Shown here: positions 18,558 through 28,899 of the stretch, piece by piece
Layout of the letters: every line of letters starts with the position of its first letter
Position numbering within the stretch: position 1 is the first letter of the stretch
NCBI GenBank assembly: GCA_023954075.1
Contig: JAMLIV010000003.1
Location: 1 to 64,000, forward strand
Origin: Lysobacteraceae bacterium
GTDB taxonomy: Bacteria; Pseudomonadota; Gammaproteobacteria; Xanthomonadales; Xanthomonadaceae
Direction of reading: 5' to 3'
DNA: 64,000 bases
Made by a program: the position numbers and the translations under genes
Notes under the pieces: model-generated
What the model was told of the DNA's origin: nothing
The model's input: the letters and a program-made list of their open reading frames with translations, nothing else
Database searches by the model: none

Positions 18558-20099
18558 GTGTCCCGACCCAAGCCCGTGCTCCTGCTCATCCTCGACGGCT
18601 GGGGCCATCGCGAAGACCCGAGCGACAACGCCGTGGCGCAGGCCACGCTGCCGAACTGGCGCGCGCTGCTGCGCGACTGCCCCCACACCCTCATCCACAC
18701 CTCCGGGCTGCACGTGGGCCTGCCGGACGGGCAGATGGGCAATTCCGAAGTCGGCCACATGAACCTGGGCGCCGGGCGCGTGGTCTACCAGGACCTCACC
18801 CGCATCGACGCGGCGATCGCCGACGGCAGCTTCTTCGCCAACCCCGAGCTGCTCGGCGCCTGCGCCGCGGCCAAGGCGACCGGCGGTACCCTGCACCTGT
18901 TCGGCCTGCTCTCGCCCGGCGGCGTGCACAGCCACGAGGCGCACCTGTTCGCGATGCTGGATCTGGCGCGGCGTCAAGGCGTCACGCGCATTGCCGTGCA
19001 CGCCTTCCTCGACGGGCGCGACACCCCGCCGAAATCCGCCCGCGCCAGCCTGGAAGCGCTGGCCGCGCGCTGCGCCGCGGTGCCCGGTGCGCACGTGGCC
19101 AGCGTCAGCGGGCGCTACTACGCGATGGACCGCGACAATCGCTGGGATCGCGTTGAGCGCGCCTGGCAGGCCATCGCCCGTGCGCAGTCGCCGCTGCACG
19201 CCGACGACGGCGTGGCGGCGCTGGAAGCGGCCTATGCGCGCGGAGAAACCGACGAGTTCGTGCAGCCGACCGTGATCGAGGGCGCGGTACCGATGCGCGA
19301 CGGCGACGCGGTGGTGTTCATGAACTTTCGCGCCGACCGCGCGCGTGAACTCACGGCCTCGTTCGTGAAGCCGGACTTCGACGGCTTCCCCCGGCCGCAC
19401 TCGCCCGCGCTGTCGCGCTTCGTGTGCCTGGCCGAATACGACGTCACCCTGCCGGCGCGCGTCGCCTTCGGCCCGCAGACGCTCGCCAACACCCTGCCCG
19501 AGGTGCTCGCCGCGCGCGGCCTGACCCAGCTGCGCATCGCGGAAACCGAGAAATACGCCCACGTCACCTTCTTCTTCAACGGCGGGCGCGAAGCGGTCTG
19601 GCCGGGCGAGGAGCGCGTGCTGGTGCCCAGTCCGAAGGTCGCCACCTACGACCTGCAGCCGGAAATGAGCGCGCCGGAAGTCACCCGCCGGCTGATCGAG
19701 GCGATCGAACAGCGCCGCCACGACGTCATCATCTGCAACCTCGCCAATCCCGACATGGTCGGCCACACCGGCGATCTTTCCGCCGCGATCCGCGCCGCCG
19801 AAGCCATCGACGCCGCGCTCGGCGCAATCCTCGCCGCCCTGCGCGCGGTCGGCGGCGAAATGATTCTCACCGCCGACCACGGCAACCTGGAAATGATGCG
19901 CGACCCGGCCACCGGACAGCCGCACACCGCCCACACCACCGGGCCGGTGCCGCTGGTCTATTCCGGCCGCCCCGCAACGCTGGCCGATGACGGAGCGCTC
20001 AAGGATGTCGCGCCCACCCTGCTGCACCTTCTTGGCATCGCGCAGCCGGATGAAATGAGCGGACACAACCTCGTCACCTTCCTGCACCCAGCCGATTGA
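18558..20099 (+). CDS. gpmI: 2,3-bisphosphoglycerate-independent phosphoglycerate mutase
   Basis: A 513-residue cytoplasmic enzyme interconverting 3- and 2-phosphoglycerate in glycolysis using two Mn ions. It starts with VSRPKPVLLLILDGWGHRED. The catalytic Ser is in DGQMGNSEVGHMNLGAGR, and metal ligands are in NLANPDMVGHTGDL and ILTADHGNLEMM. The length matches the family (about 510). I chose the GTG at 18558, with a CGGAAG ribosome-binding site; the in-frame ATG at 18525 overlaps the -10 box. It is followed after 6 bp by the EnvC-like gene, then ctp, a conserved gammaproteobacterial order. Confidence 0.96.
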   Translation: MSRPKPVLLLILDGWGHREDPSDNAVAQATLPNWRALLRDCPHTLIHTSGLHVGLPDGQMGNSEVGHMNLGAGRVVYQDLTRIDAAIADGSFFANPELLGACAAAKATGGTLHLFGLLSPGGVHSHEAHLFAMLDLARRQGVTRIAVHAFLDGRDTPPKSARASLEALAARCAAVPGAHVASVSGRYYAMDRDNRWDRVERAWQAIARAQSPLHADDGVAALEAAYARGETDEFVQPTVIEGAVPMRDGDAVVFMNFRADRARELTASFVKPDFDGFPRPHSPALSRFVCLAEYDVTLPARVAFGPQTLANTLPEVLAARGLTQLRIAETEKYAHVTFFFNGGREAVWPGEERVLVPSPKVATYDLQPEMSAPEVTRRLIEAIEQRRHDVIICNLANPDMVGHTGDLSAAIRAAEAIDAALGAILAALRAVGGEMILTADHGNLEMMRDPATGQPHTAHTTGPVPLVYSGRPATLADDGALKDVAPTLLHLLGIAQPDEMSGHNLVTFLHPAD

Positions 20100-20105
20100 C
20101 ACCCC

Positions 20106-21296
20106 GTGACCGCCTCCGGCACCCGCTTCCGGCTGGCCGCGTGCTTCGCGCTGGTGCTGGCCGTCGCGCTACCGGCCTTCGCCGCCGATGCGGCCCCGGC
20201 GCAGGACGATCGCGCCGCGCGTGAAGCCGAGGCCGAGCGCCAGCTCGCGCAGGTGCGCAAGGAAATCGCCGAACTGGGTGCCGCGCGACAGGCGCTGGAA
20301 GGCGAGCGCGGCGACGCGGCGCGCACGCTGCGCGAAGCCGATCAGGCGGTCGACCGCGAGAGTCGCGCGCTGCGCGGGATCGATGCCCGGATCGGCGAGC
20401 AGGAGCTCGAGCTGGCGAAGCTGGAAACCGCGCGCCAAGGCCTGGAAACACGCCTCGGCGCGCAGCGCGAGGCGCTGGCGGCGCTGCTGCGCTCGGCCTA
20501 TGCGCTGGGCCGGCACGAGCAACTCAAGCTGCTGCTGGCGCAGGACCGGATCGAATCGCTGGCGCGGGTGCTGGCCTACCACCGCTACTTCCAGCGCGAT
20601 CGCGTCAGCCGCATCGACAGCCTGATGGCCGAGCTGGCCGAACTGGCCGGCGTGGTGCGCCAGGTCAACGCCCAGCGCGAGGCGCTCGACGCCAGCCGCG
20701 TCGCGCAGCAGGCGCAGCTGGCGGGACTGGAAGCCCAGCGCGAGGAGCGTCGCGCGCTGCTGGCCGCGCTTGAAGCCCGCTTCAAGGACACCGACAGCCG
20801 GCTCAAGGCGCTGGGCCGCGACGAACAGGCGCTGGTCGGCCTGCTCGAACGGCTGCACGACATCTTCGCCGACATTCCCGACCGGATCGATGCGACGCAG
20901 CCTTTCGCCCAGCGCCGCAGCCGGCTCACGGCACCGCTGAAAGGCAAGACGCTGGTCGGTTTCGGCGGCACTCTGCCCGACGGTCGCACCAGCCACGGCT
21001 GGCTGATCGCCGCCGAGAGCGGTGCCCCGATCCGCGCCGTGGCGCACGGCCGCGTCGCCTTCGCCGATTGGCTCAAGGGTTATGGCCTCATCGTGATCCT
21101 CGACCACGGCGAAGGCTGGATGAGCCTGTACGCCCAGAACGACAGCCTGCAGCGCGAGGTCGGCGAGTGGGTGGACGCCGGCGACGTGCTCGCCAGCGCC
21201 GGCAGTTCGGGCGGACAGACGCGCGCCGCGCTCTATTTCGAACTGCGCCGGGGCGGGCGGCCGGTCGATCCGCGCGGCTGGTTCAGCGCCCGCTGA
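20106..21296 (+). CDS. envC: EnvC-like murein hydrolase activator (degenerate LytM domain)
   Basis: A 396-residue periplasmic protein. Residues 1-27 are the signal peptide, 30-270 a long coiled coil (ARQALEGERGDAARTLREAD and similar), and 290-390 a LytM/M23 domain. The closing part, GYGLIVILDHGEGWMSLYAQ and SSGGQTRAALYFELRRGG, is close to E. coli EnvC. As in EnvC the catalytic HxH is replaced (LYFE), so it should not cut peptidoglycan itself but activate AmiA/AmiB-type amidases at the division septum. Start is GTG at 20106, 6 bp after gpmI. It probably shares the gpmI message. Confidence 0.93.
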   Translation: MTASGTRFRLAACFALVLAVALPAFAADAAPAQDDRAAREAEAERQLAQVRKEIAELGAARQALEGERGDAARTLREADQAVDRESRALRGIDARIGEQELELAKLETARQGLETRLGAQREALAALLRSAYALGRHEQLKLLLAQDRIESLARVLAYHRYFQRDRVSRIDSLMAELAELAGVVRQVNAQREALDASRVAQQAQLAGLEAQREERRALLAALEARFKDTDSRLKALGRDEQALVGLLERLHDIFADIPDRIDATQPFAQRRSRLTAPLKGKTLVGFGGTLPDGRTSHGWLIAAESGAPIRAVAHGRVAFADWLKGYGLIVILDHGEGWMSLYAQNDSLQREVGEWVDAGDVLASAGSSGGQTRAALYFELRRGGRPVDPRGWFSAR

Positions 21297-21329
21297 GGCG
21301 CGCCGCGCGCGGTGCGGTTCAGCCGGCCA

Positions 21330-21338
21330 TGCAATAAT
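21330..21338 (+). promoter_or_regulatory. Extended -10 promoter for ctp
   Basis: The string TGCAATAAT (extended TG plus AATAAT) ends 6 bp before the ctp ATG at 21345. Transcription would begin at or next to the start codon, and no ribosome-binding site precedes it, so a leaderless message is likely. This gives ctp its own promoter besides read-through from gpmI-envC. Confidence 0.5.
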
Positions 21339-21344
21339 TCGCCG

Positions 21345-22709
21345 ATGAATCGCATTTTCCTTCGTTGGACCGCCCTGGCGCTGTTCGCGCCGCTTTTCCT
21401 TGTCCGCCCGGCGCTCGCCGAAGCGCCTGCCGAACCGGCAGCCGGGGCGGACGCGGAAGCCGACGGCGAATCGGCCAGCCTGGACGAGATCCGGCGCTTC
21501 GTCTCGGTATTCCGGGCGGTCAAGGAAGGCTATGTCGATCCCATCGACGACGCGACCCTGATGCGCGCGGCGATTCGCGGCCTGCTGGTCGACCTCGACC
21601 CGCACAGCGCCTACCTCGACGCCGACCAGTCGCGCGCCCTCAGCGAAGCCGCCAGCGGCGCCTACGACGGCCTCGGGCTGGAAGTGATCCAGCAGCCTGA
21701 CCGCAGCCTGCTGGTGATCGCGCCGATCGACGACACCCCGGCGGCGCGCGCCGGCATCCGCCCGGGCGACGTCATCACCGCCATCGACGGCAAGGCCATC
21801 ACCGCCGACGGCGTGGACGCGGCGATCGACAGCATGCGCGGCGAGATCGGTACCCAGACGCGCCTGACCGTGATGCGCGAGGCCAGCCGCGAACCGCTCC
21901 AGATCACCCTCACCCGCGAGACGATCCGCGTCTCCAGCGTGCGCGTGAGCCGGCTCGAACCCGGCTACGCCTACCTGCGCATTTCCTCCTTCCAGGCCAA
22001 CACCGGGCTGGATCTGGAGCGCAAGATCAAGGAACTCACCGCGCAGGAATCCTCACCCCTGAAGGGCCTGGTGCTCGACCTGCGCAGCAACCCCGGCGGG
22101 CTGCTCAACGCGGCGGTGGAAGCCGCCGACGCCTTCCTCGACCAGGGTGTCATCGTGAGCACGCGCGGGCGGCTGCCGCACTCGCGCAGCGAAGTCTCCG
22201 CACACCCCGGCGACCTGCTCGACGGCGCGCCCATCGCAATCCTCGTGGACGCCAACACCGCCAGCGCCGCCGAAGTCCTGGCGGGCGCATTGCGCGACCA
22301 CCACCGCGCCCTGGTGCTGGGCAGCACGACCTTCGGCAAGGGCTCGGTGCAGACCGTCCTGCCGCTCGACAACGGCGACTCGATCAAGGTCACCACGGCG
22401 CGCTACTACACCCCCAACGGCAGCTCGATCCAGGCCACCGGCATCGTGCCCGACGTGCTGCTCCAGGCGCAGGGCGAGATCGACGAGGTCGCCAGCTACC
22501 AGCCGCCCACCCTGCGCGAGCGCGACCTGCCCGGACACCTGGCGGGCGACAACGAGATCGACGATGCGGCAGCCGTCAACAGCGGCGCGGTCCGCGTCCA
22601 GCCGATCGCACGCGGCGAGGAGCTGAACGACGCCGGCGTGCGCGAGGCGTTGAACCTGCTCAAAGGCCTGGCGGTGTTCCGCGATCGCCCGTCAGCGCAG
22701 CGCCACTGA
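21345..22709 (+). CDS. ctpA: S41 C-terminal processing peptidase
   Basis: A 454-residue exported serine protease. A signal peptide covers residues 1-25, then an N-terminal helical region, a PDZ domain (about 100-190; YDGLGLEVIQQ, DTPAARAGIRPGDVITAIDG) and the S41 catalytic core. The Ser-Lys dyad is seen in ANTASAAEVLAGALRDH (Ser) and STTFGKGSVQTV (Lys). Such proteases trim C-termini of periplasmic proteins and control peptidoglycan hydrolases, which fits its place after envC. The ATG at 21345 begins at MNRIFLRW; the upstream in-frame alternative overlaps the promoter. Gap from envC is 48 bp. Confidence 0.94.
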   Translation: MNRIFLRWTALALFAPLFLVRPALAEAPAEPAAGADAEADGESASLDEIRRFVSVFRAVKEGYVDPIDDATLMRAAIRGLLVDLDPHSAYLDADQSRALSEAASGAYDGLGLEVIQQPDRSLLVIAPIDDTPAARAGIRPGDVITAIDGKAITADGVDAAIDSMRGEIGTQTRLTVMREASREPLQITLTRETIRVSSVRVSRLEPGYAYLRISSFQANTGLDLERKIKELTAQESSPLKGLVLDLRSNPGGLLNAAVEAADAFLDQGVIVSTRGRLPHSRSEVSAHPGDLLDGAPIAILVDANTASAAEVLAGALRDHHRALVLGSTTFGKGSVQTVLPLDNGDSIKVTTARYYTPNGSSIQATGIVPDVLLQAQGEIDEVASYQPPTLRERDLPGHLAGDNEIDDAAAVNSGAVRVQPIARGEELNDAGVREALNLLKGLAVFRDRPSAQRH

Positions 22710-22729
22710 GCACGCGGAGCCGAGCGGGC

Positions 22730-23149
22730 TCACTCTTCCCGGATCGGATAGGTTTCGGCGTCTTCCAGCTGCAGCGGCTGACTGGCCGGCGGGGTGGTGC
22801 GCGCCGGGGTCGCGGAACGGCCCGGCGCGGCGGTGCCGCAGCGGTAGGCGGTGAAGCGCTGCTCGCCGGCAGCAGGTTCTTCCAACGGGCGGATCGCATC
22901 CGCGCCCAGACCGATGGCTTCGTTGCGCGCCATGGTTTCCAGCTCGTCGCGCACCTTCAGGTCGTTGCGCTGATAGAAGGCGACGCGGTCCTTCACCGAC
23001 ACCCCGATTTCGCCAAGCCGGGTGCAGCCGTCGACGGGCGCATCGAGCCCCAGCACGCGCACGCCGGTTCCGCCAGGCTCCATCTTCACCCAGGTACACG
23101 CACCCAGCAGCAGGACGGGAAGCGCGATGGCGATGCGCATGCGGATCAT
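22730..23149 (-). CDS. DUF4156 family lipoprotein
   Basis: A 139-residue lipoprotein. The signal peptide ends in LLGAC (Cys18). The body carries the DUF4156 pattern VDGCTRLGEIGVSVKDRVAF and a conserved Cys in FTAYRCG, so a disulphide between Cys42 and the later Cys is possible. DUF4156 proteins are small envelope lipoproteins of unknown role. The ATG at 23149 has a CGGAG ribosome-binding site. It converges on ctp with a 20-bp gap, and follows the M16 gene's leftward region only in orientation. Confidence 0.82.
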   Translation of the reverse strand: MIRMRIAIALPVLLLGACTWVKMEPGGTGVRVLGLDAPVDGCTRLGEIGVSVKDRVAFYQRNDLKVRDELETMARNEAIGLGADAIRPLEEPAAGEQRFTAYRCGTAAPGRSATPARTTPPASQPLQLEDAETYPIREE

Positions 23150-23226
23150 GGGGATACTCCGGGCAACGAAAGACGGGCGGAGTATGTCACCCCGCCCGTC
23201 GCATCGCATGGCTGAACGGTGAATCG

Positions 23227-26064
23227 TCAGCGAATCTTCTTGCCGTCGGCATCGAGCACCGCGACCTCGCCCAGCTCCAGCGCGCGCACCGGTGCCTCGA
23301 TGCTGGACAGGTCACCGACCACGACCCAGGTCAGCGCCTGTGGCTGGAGCTTCGCGGCCGCCGCGCGCACCGCCTCCAGCGGCACCGCCTCGGTGCGCTG
23401 CTTGAGCGTGGTGACGTAATCGTCGGGGCGCTGGTAGCGCACGATGCCGCCGATCGCGCCCATCACCGCAGCAGCGGTTTCGTAGGCACCCGGCAGGCTG
23501 AGCACGTTGTTGACCTTGATCTTGCCGAGCTCGTCGGCGGTCACCGCGCGCTCGCCGCTGGCGAAGGCGACGATGTCGTTCTTCATCTCGACCAGGGCCT
23601 CCGCGGTCTTGTCGATCTGCACCGGCGCGTAGGCGATCCACGGGCGCTGCCCGCGCGCCGCGGAGGTGAAGCTGTAGGCACCGTAGGCCCACTGCTTTTC
23701 CTCGCGCAGCTTCATGTTGAGGCGCGAAGAGAACTTGCCGCCCAGCACGCCGTTGGCGAGGTCGAAGTCGAGCGCCGCCGGGTCCAGGGTGGAATCGACC
23801 ACCTGGCCGACAAGGATGTTGGCCTGCACCGCGCCGGGCTGGTCGACCAGGAACACGCGCGTTGCCGCGGGCAGGCCGACCGATTCGACCTTGGGCAGCT
23901 GAAGCTTGCGGCGCGGTGCCTTCCATTTGCCGAAGCGCTTTTCCAGCAGCGGCACGATCTCCTTCAGCGTGGTGTCGCCGACCACGACGATCGTGGCGTT
24001 GTCGGGGCGGATCAGATCGCGGTGGAAATCCACCAGGTCGGCGCGCGTGAGCGCGGTGATCGAGGCCTCGTCGCCGCTGCCGCTGAAGGGAATCGCGTAA
24101 GGGTGCCCCGCGCCGTACATCAGCGGCGGCAGCAGGCGATTGGCGACCCCATTGGGCCGCGTCTTTTCCTGCGCGATGCCGGCCAGCCATGCCTTGCGCA
24201 CGCGCTCGATTTCCTTGTCGGCGAAGTCCGGGCGCAGCACCACATCGGCCAGGAGATCGAGCGAGGGCGCGAGCCTGTCGGTGAGTGCGGAAAGATAGAC
24301 GTTGCCGCCGTCGAGCGAGGCACCCGAGCCGATGTTGGCACCCAACGACTGGGCGCGGTCGCTCAGCGTCAGCGCGTCCATGCCGGCGGCGCTCTCGTCC
24401 ATCATTCCCATCGTGAAGCTGGCGGTGCCGAGCTTGCGGCCCACATCGGCGGCGTAGCCCCCGGCAAACTCCAGGCTCACCTGCACCACCGGGATCTCGT
24501 GACGCTCGGCCAGCACCACGCCGATGCCGTTCTTGAGCTTGGCGCGCTGCAGCGCCGGGAAGCTCAGGTCGGGGAAGCGCGTGGTTTCCGGCACGCCGAG
24601 GGAGCGGTCCACGTCGCTCTTGACGACGGTGAACTTCGGGTCGGGCGTGAGCACCTTGCCGGCATCGGCGGGCGCGGCCTCGGTGGACGCGACGTGCGGC
24701 GCATCCTCGGCCGGCGTCGGCGGCTTATCACCGGGCATCACCACCAGGGTGTGGTCGCCCTGTGCCAGCCAAGCGGCCGCCGTCTTGCGCAGCGCGTCCT
24801 GCGTGGCCTCTTCGATCACCGCCTGGCTGGCGCGGAAACAGCCGGGATCGCCGGTGAACACCGTGCACTCGGCCAGCGCATCGGCCTTGCCGCCGAAGCC
24901 GCCGATGCGCTCGATGCCGCGCACGAAGCCAGCCTGGAACACGGTCCGGGCGCGCTCAAGCTCGCGCGCCGTCGGGCCCTCGGCGATCAGGCGCTTGACC
25001 TCTTCATCGAGGATCGCCTCGATTTGCGCCACGTTGTCGGGCGAGGACGCGTTGACGATGACCGCGAACGAAGAGCCCAGCTCGCCGCCCCAGGCACCGG
25101 CCATCACGCTGTCGGCCAGCTTTTCCTCGTGCACCAGGCGCTTGTCCAGGCGCGAGGCCTTGCTGCCGCCAAGGATCTGCGCGACCAGCTGCAGGCGATC
25201 CAGATCGTCGGTGCCGAACTGCGGCACGTTCCAGACCCGGTAGATGCGGGCCTGGGCGACGCGATCGCTCATGGTCTCGCGCGTGGACGCCTTGCGCGGT
25301 GCGGGATCGGGCGCGAGCCTGGGCACGGTGATGCTGGCCGGGATATCGCCGAAGTAACGCGTGACCTTGGCCTTGGCGGTTTCAAGGTCGACGTCGCCGG
25401 CCAGCACCAGCACGGCGTTGTTGGGGCCGTACCAGGAGCGGAACCAGCCCTTCACGTCGTCGAGCGAAGCGGCATCGAGGTCGGCCATCGAGCCGATCAC
25501 CGAACGATGATAGGGGTGGTCGGCGGGATAGCTTGCGCGCGAGAGCGCGTCCCACACCTGTCCGTAGGGCTGGTTCTCGCCCTGGCGCTTCTCGTTCTTG
25601 ACCACGCCGCGCTGCTCGTCCAGCAGCGACTGGTCGATGGCGCCGAGGAAGTGGCCCATGCGGTCGGACTCCATCCACAGCGCCATGTCGAGCGCGGTGG
25701 TGGGCACGTTCTCGAAATAGTTGGTGCGGTCCTGGTCGGTGGTGCCGTTCTGGTTGGTGGCGCCGACCTTCTCGAACGGCTCGAAGAACTCGCCCCTGTG
25801 GTTTTCCGAGCCCTGGAACATCAGGTGCTCGAACAGGTGGGCGAAGCCGCTCTTGCCGATCGGCTCGTTCTTGGCACCGACGTGATACCAGATGTTGACC
25901 GCCACCACCGGTGCCTTGTGATCCTCGTGCACCACCACGCGCAGGCCGTTGGGCAGGGTGAACTGCTCGAATGGAATGTCGACGCGGGTCTGGGCCGGTG
26001 CGGAGCCGGCGGCCAGCAGAAAGCCAAGCGCGGCGGCCAGGCGGAAGGCTCGGGAAATGCGCAT
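23227..26064 (-). CDS. Two-unit M16 zinc peptidase (pitrilysin/insulinase family), exported
   Basis: A 945-residue exported protein with a signal peptide (residues 1-25). It carries two M16 units, each of two roughly 220-residue half-domains. The N-terminal unit has the inverted zinc motif HLFEH (76-80) with the distal Glu in DEQRGVVKNEKRQGE, so it is catalytic. The C-terminal unit (from about 520; LKNGIGVVLAERHEIPVVQV) lacks the motif, as is usual for the inactive half of the clam-shell. A Glu/Ala/Pro-rich linker (about 480-500) joins them. Such peptidases degrade peptides in the periplasm, for example processed signal or transit-like peptides. The ATG at 26064 begins at the signal peptide. 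Confidence 0.93.
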   Translation of the reverse strand: MRISRAFRLAAALGFLLAAGSAPAQTRVDIPFEQFTLPNGLRVVVHEDHKAPVVAVNIWYHVGAKNEPIGKSGFAHLFEHLMFQGSENHRGEFFEPFEKVGATNQNGTTDQDRTNYFENVPTTALDMALWMESDRMGHFLGAIDQSLLDEQRGVVKNEKRQGENQPYGQVWDALSRASYPADHPYHRSVIGSMADLDAASLDDVKGWFRSWYGPNNAVLVLAGDVDLETAKAKVTRYFGDIPASITVPRLAPDPAPRKASTRETMSDRVAQARIYRVWNVPQFGTDDLDRLQLVAQILGGSKASRLDKRLVHEEKLADSVMAGAWGGELGSSFAVIVNASSPDNVAQIEAILDEEVKRLIAEGPTARELERARTVFQAGFVRGIERIGGFGGKADALAECTVFTGDPGCFRASQAVIEEATQDALRKTAAAWLAQGDHTLVVMPGDKPPTPAEDAPHVASTEAAPADAGKVLTPDPKFTVVKSDVDRSLGVPETTRFPDLSFPALQRAKLKNGIGVVLAERHEIPVVQVSLEFAGGYAADVGRKLGTASFTMGMMDESAAGMDALTLSDRAQSLGANIGSGASLDGGNVYLSALTDRLAPSLDLLADVVLRPDFADKEIERVRKAWLAGIAQEKTRPNGVANRLLPPLMYGAGHPYAIPFSGSGDEASITALTRADLVDFHRDLIRPDNATIVVVGDTTLKEIVPLLEKRFGKWKAPRRKLQLPKVESVGLPAATRVFLVDQPGAVQANILVGQVVDSTLDPAALDFDLANGVLGGKFSSRLNMKLREEKQWAYGAYSFTSAARGQRPWIAYAPVQIDKTAEALVEMKNDIVAFASGERAVTADELGKIKVNNVLSLPGAYETAAAVMGAIGGIVRYQRPDDYVTTLKQRTEAVPLEAVRAAAAKLQPQALTWVVVGDLSSIEAPVRALELGEVAVLDADGKKIR

Positions 26065-26166
26065 CGTTGGTGCGTCCTTGAGATGAAAGCAACCGTGCAT
26101 TCTAGAAGCCGACCCGATGCCGGGCACCGGCCATTGGTCATGCACCCGCCGTCGCATCGCGCGGAT

Positions 26167-27372
<1,206 letters not shown>

Positions 27373-27502
27373 AGGTTTTGCCCCACGGGTGCCGATTGTG
27401 AAGCGCGGGCGCGGCAATTCCCACTCGCCGGCACGAATCCGCAGGAGCCTGAGGGCATCGTGCGGCTTGGCCCGGAGCCGCAGGCAAGCCGCGAATCGCG
27501 GG

Positions 27503-27508
27503 TAGAAT
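27503..27508 (+). promoter_or_regulatory. -10 box immediately before ppk2
   Basis: TAGAAT ends 8 bp before the ppk2 ATG and no ribosome-binding site lies between, so the message would have a leader of only about 2 nt. No clear -35 box is visible. Confidence 0.4.
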
Positions 27509-27516
27509 CGGCAGAT

Positions 27517-28362
27517 ATGCCATTCAGTATTGAAAATACCCGCCAGTTCCTCGTTCGCCCAGGTTTTCGCCTGGCGGACGTCAAACCCGCGTCCACCCCG
27601 GACGTTTCCTCCGAAGCGGAGCTGGCGAAGGACGTTGCCCAGCACGACAAGGAGATCAGCGACCTGCAGGAGAACCTGTGGGCCAACGCCCGCACGGGCG
27701 TGGAGGGGACGGGTGCCGTCCTCCTCGTATTGCAGGGGATGGACACCTCGGGCAAGGGCGGCCTGATCAAGCGACTCGCGCGGGTCATGCATCCCATGGG
27801 TCTGAGCTTCCACGCCTTCGGCAAACCGACCGCGGAGGAAGCGTCCCACGACTTCCTCTGGCGGGTGCGCCCGAAGCTGCCCGATCCGGGGGAGATCGCG
27901 GTGTTCGATCGTTCGCACTACGAGGACGTGCTGGTGCAGAAGGTCGAAGGCCATGCGGACGAGGCCGAGATCGAACGTCGCTACGGTGCCATCGTCGATT
28001 TCGAGAACGGGATCGCTGCCAGCGGCACGCGCATCATCAAGGTGATGCTGCACATCTCGCGCGAGTTCCAGTACGCGAACCTGGTGGAACGCCTCACCGA
28101 CGAGAAGAAGATGTGGAAGTTCGACCGCGCCGACCTGGTGGTCCGTTCCAAGTGGGGAGAGTACATGGCCGCCTACCAGATCGCGCTGGAGCGCACCTCA
28201 ACCCGGGCCGCGCCCTGGTACGTGATCCCGGGCGACAACAAGGAATACGCCCGGATGGTGGTCAAACACCTTCTGGTGGAGCAGCTGCGGGAACTCCAGC
28301 AGCCGTGGCCCCGGCCGGTGGATGACCTGGAAACCGCAAGGAAGCACCTGGACGCAACCTAG
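27517..28362 (+). CDS. ppk2: Polyphosphate kinase 2 family (polyphosphate:nucleotide phosphotransferase)
   Basis: A 281-residue cytoplasmic P-loop kinase of the single-domain PPK2 family, which transfers phosphate between inorganic polyphosphate and nucleoside mono- or diphosphates. Walker A is GMDTSGKGG (about 75-83), Walker B is AVFDRSHYEDVL, and the lid region includes EKKMWKFDRADLVVRSKW. The length matches the TIGR03709 type. Direction and nucleotide preference (AMP, ADP or GDP) cannot be told from this alone. The ATG at 27517 is the only sensible start. The gene is bracketed by two copies of a 98-bp direct repeat and has its own promoter. Confidence 0.93.
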   Translation: MPFSIENTRQFLVRPGFRLADVKPASTPDVSSEAELAKDVAQHDKEISDLQENLWANARTGVEGTGAVLLVLQGMDTSGKGGLIKRLARVMHPMGLSFHAFGKPTAEEASHDFLWRVRPKLPDPGEIAVFDRSHYEDVLVQKVEGHADEAEIERRYGAIVDFENGIAASGTRIIKVMLHISREFQYANLVERLTDEKKMWKFDRADLVVRSKWGEYMAAYQIALERTSTRAAPWYVIPGDNKEYARMVVKHLLVEQLRELQQPWPRPVDDLETARKHLDAT

Positions 28363-28391
28363 GAGCCTGCGCGGCCGCTCAGCGACTCCCG

Positions 28392-28489
28392 CCGCGCAAA
28401 GCAGGCGTTGGTGTCGATCACGCCACTCACGGGTTTTGCCCCACGGGCACCGACCGTGAAGCGCGGGCACGGCAATTCCCACCCGCCGG
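28392..28489. repeat. 98-bp dispersed repeat, copy B
   Basis: Direct copy of 27334-27431 (about 85% identical), beginning 30 bp after ppk2. Read on the minus strand both copies encode a similar peptide containing VGIA.PALH.R.PWGKT, but frame conservation alone does not make it a gene. The remaining gap up to 28586 shows no gene. Confidence 0.85.
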
Positions 28490-28586
28490 GGCGCAATCCG
28501 CCGCGCGCAAGAAGGCGCGGCGAGGTGACCGGCGGCGGTGCGGCAAGTGAACCGGCACGGCCGGTTCGGCGAATGCACGCGCCCCT

Positions 28587-28898
28587 TCAGGGCGACTCGA
28601 AGCCATCGCTGAATATCACGTCGGCACCACATATCGCCACGCCTTTGGGCGTCAGCGCGGTACGCAGCACGACCTCGCCGGTGACGTCGCGCGTGGACTG
28701 CACGGGCACCAGCCGCGGGCGCAGCAGGTAACGCCCGTCCTGCAGCGGCGTGGCTGCGGCCTGCAGCCGGCTGGAAAGCAGCGCAGGAGCGCCGTCCGAT
28801 TCAACCGGCTTGGCGATGGCCGCGCCCGGCAGTGCGCCACCCAGGCTGCAGGCGACCAGCAGCAGCCTGCGCCATCGATGGATGCCGTGGACGGCCAT
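28587..28898 (-). CDS. Small exported protein with IFSDGFE C-terminal tail
   Basis: A 103-residue protein with a signal peptide (RRLLLVACSLGGALPGAAIA). The mature part is about 70 residues and includes DVTGEVVLRTALTPKGVAIC. It ends in IFSDGFESP, nearly the same tail as the large beta-helix protein at 5932-8454. No known domain is recognised. The ATG lies 1 bp after the stop of the upstream S74-domain gene, so the two are an operon, and this small protein probably works with, or is displayed together with, the large one. Confidence 0.75.
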   Translation of the reverse strand: MAVHGIHRWRRLLLVACSLGGALPGAAIAKPVESDGAPALLSSRLQAAATPLQDGRYLLRPRLVPVQSTRDVTGEVVLRTALTPKGVAICGADVIFSDGFESP

Positions 28899-28899
28899 G

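Noticed and set aside
28430-28500. Possible small conserved peptide (PALH.R.PWGKT) in both 98-bp repeats
   Set aside because: The similarity follows from the DNA repeat itself; no start, ribosome-binding site or conserved stop supports a gene.
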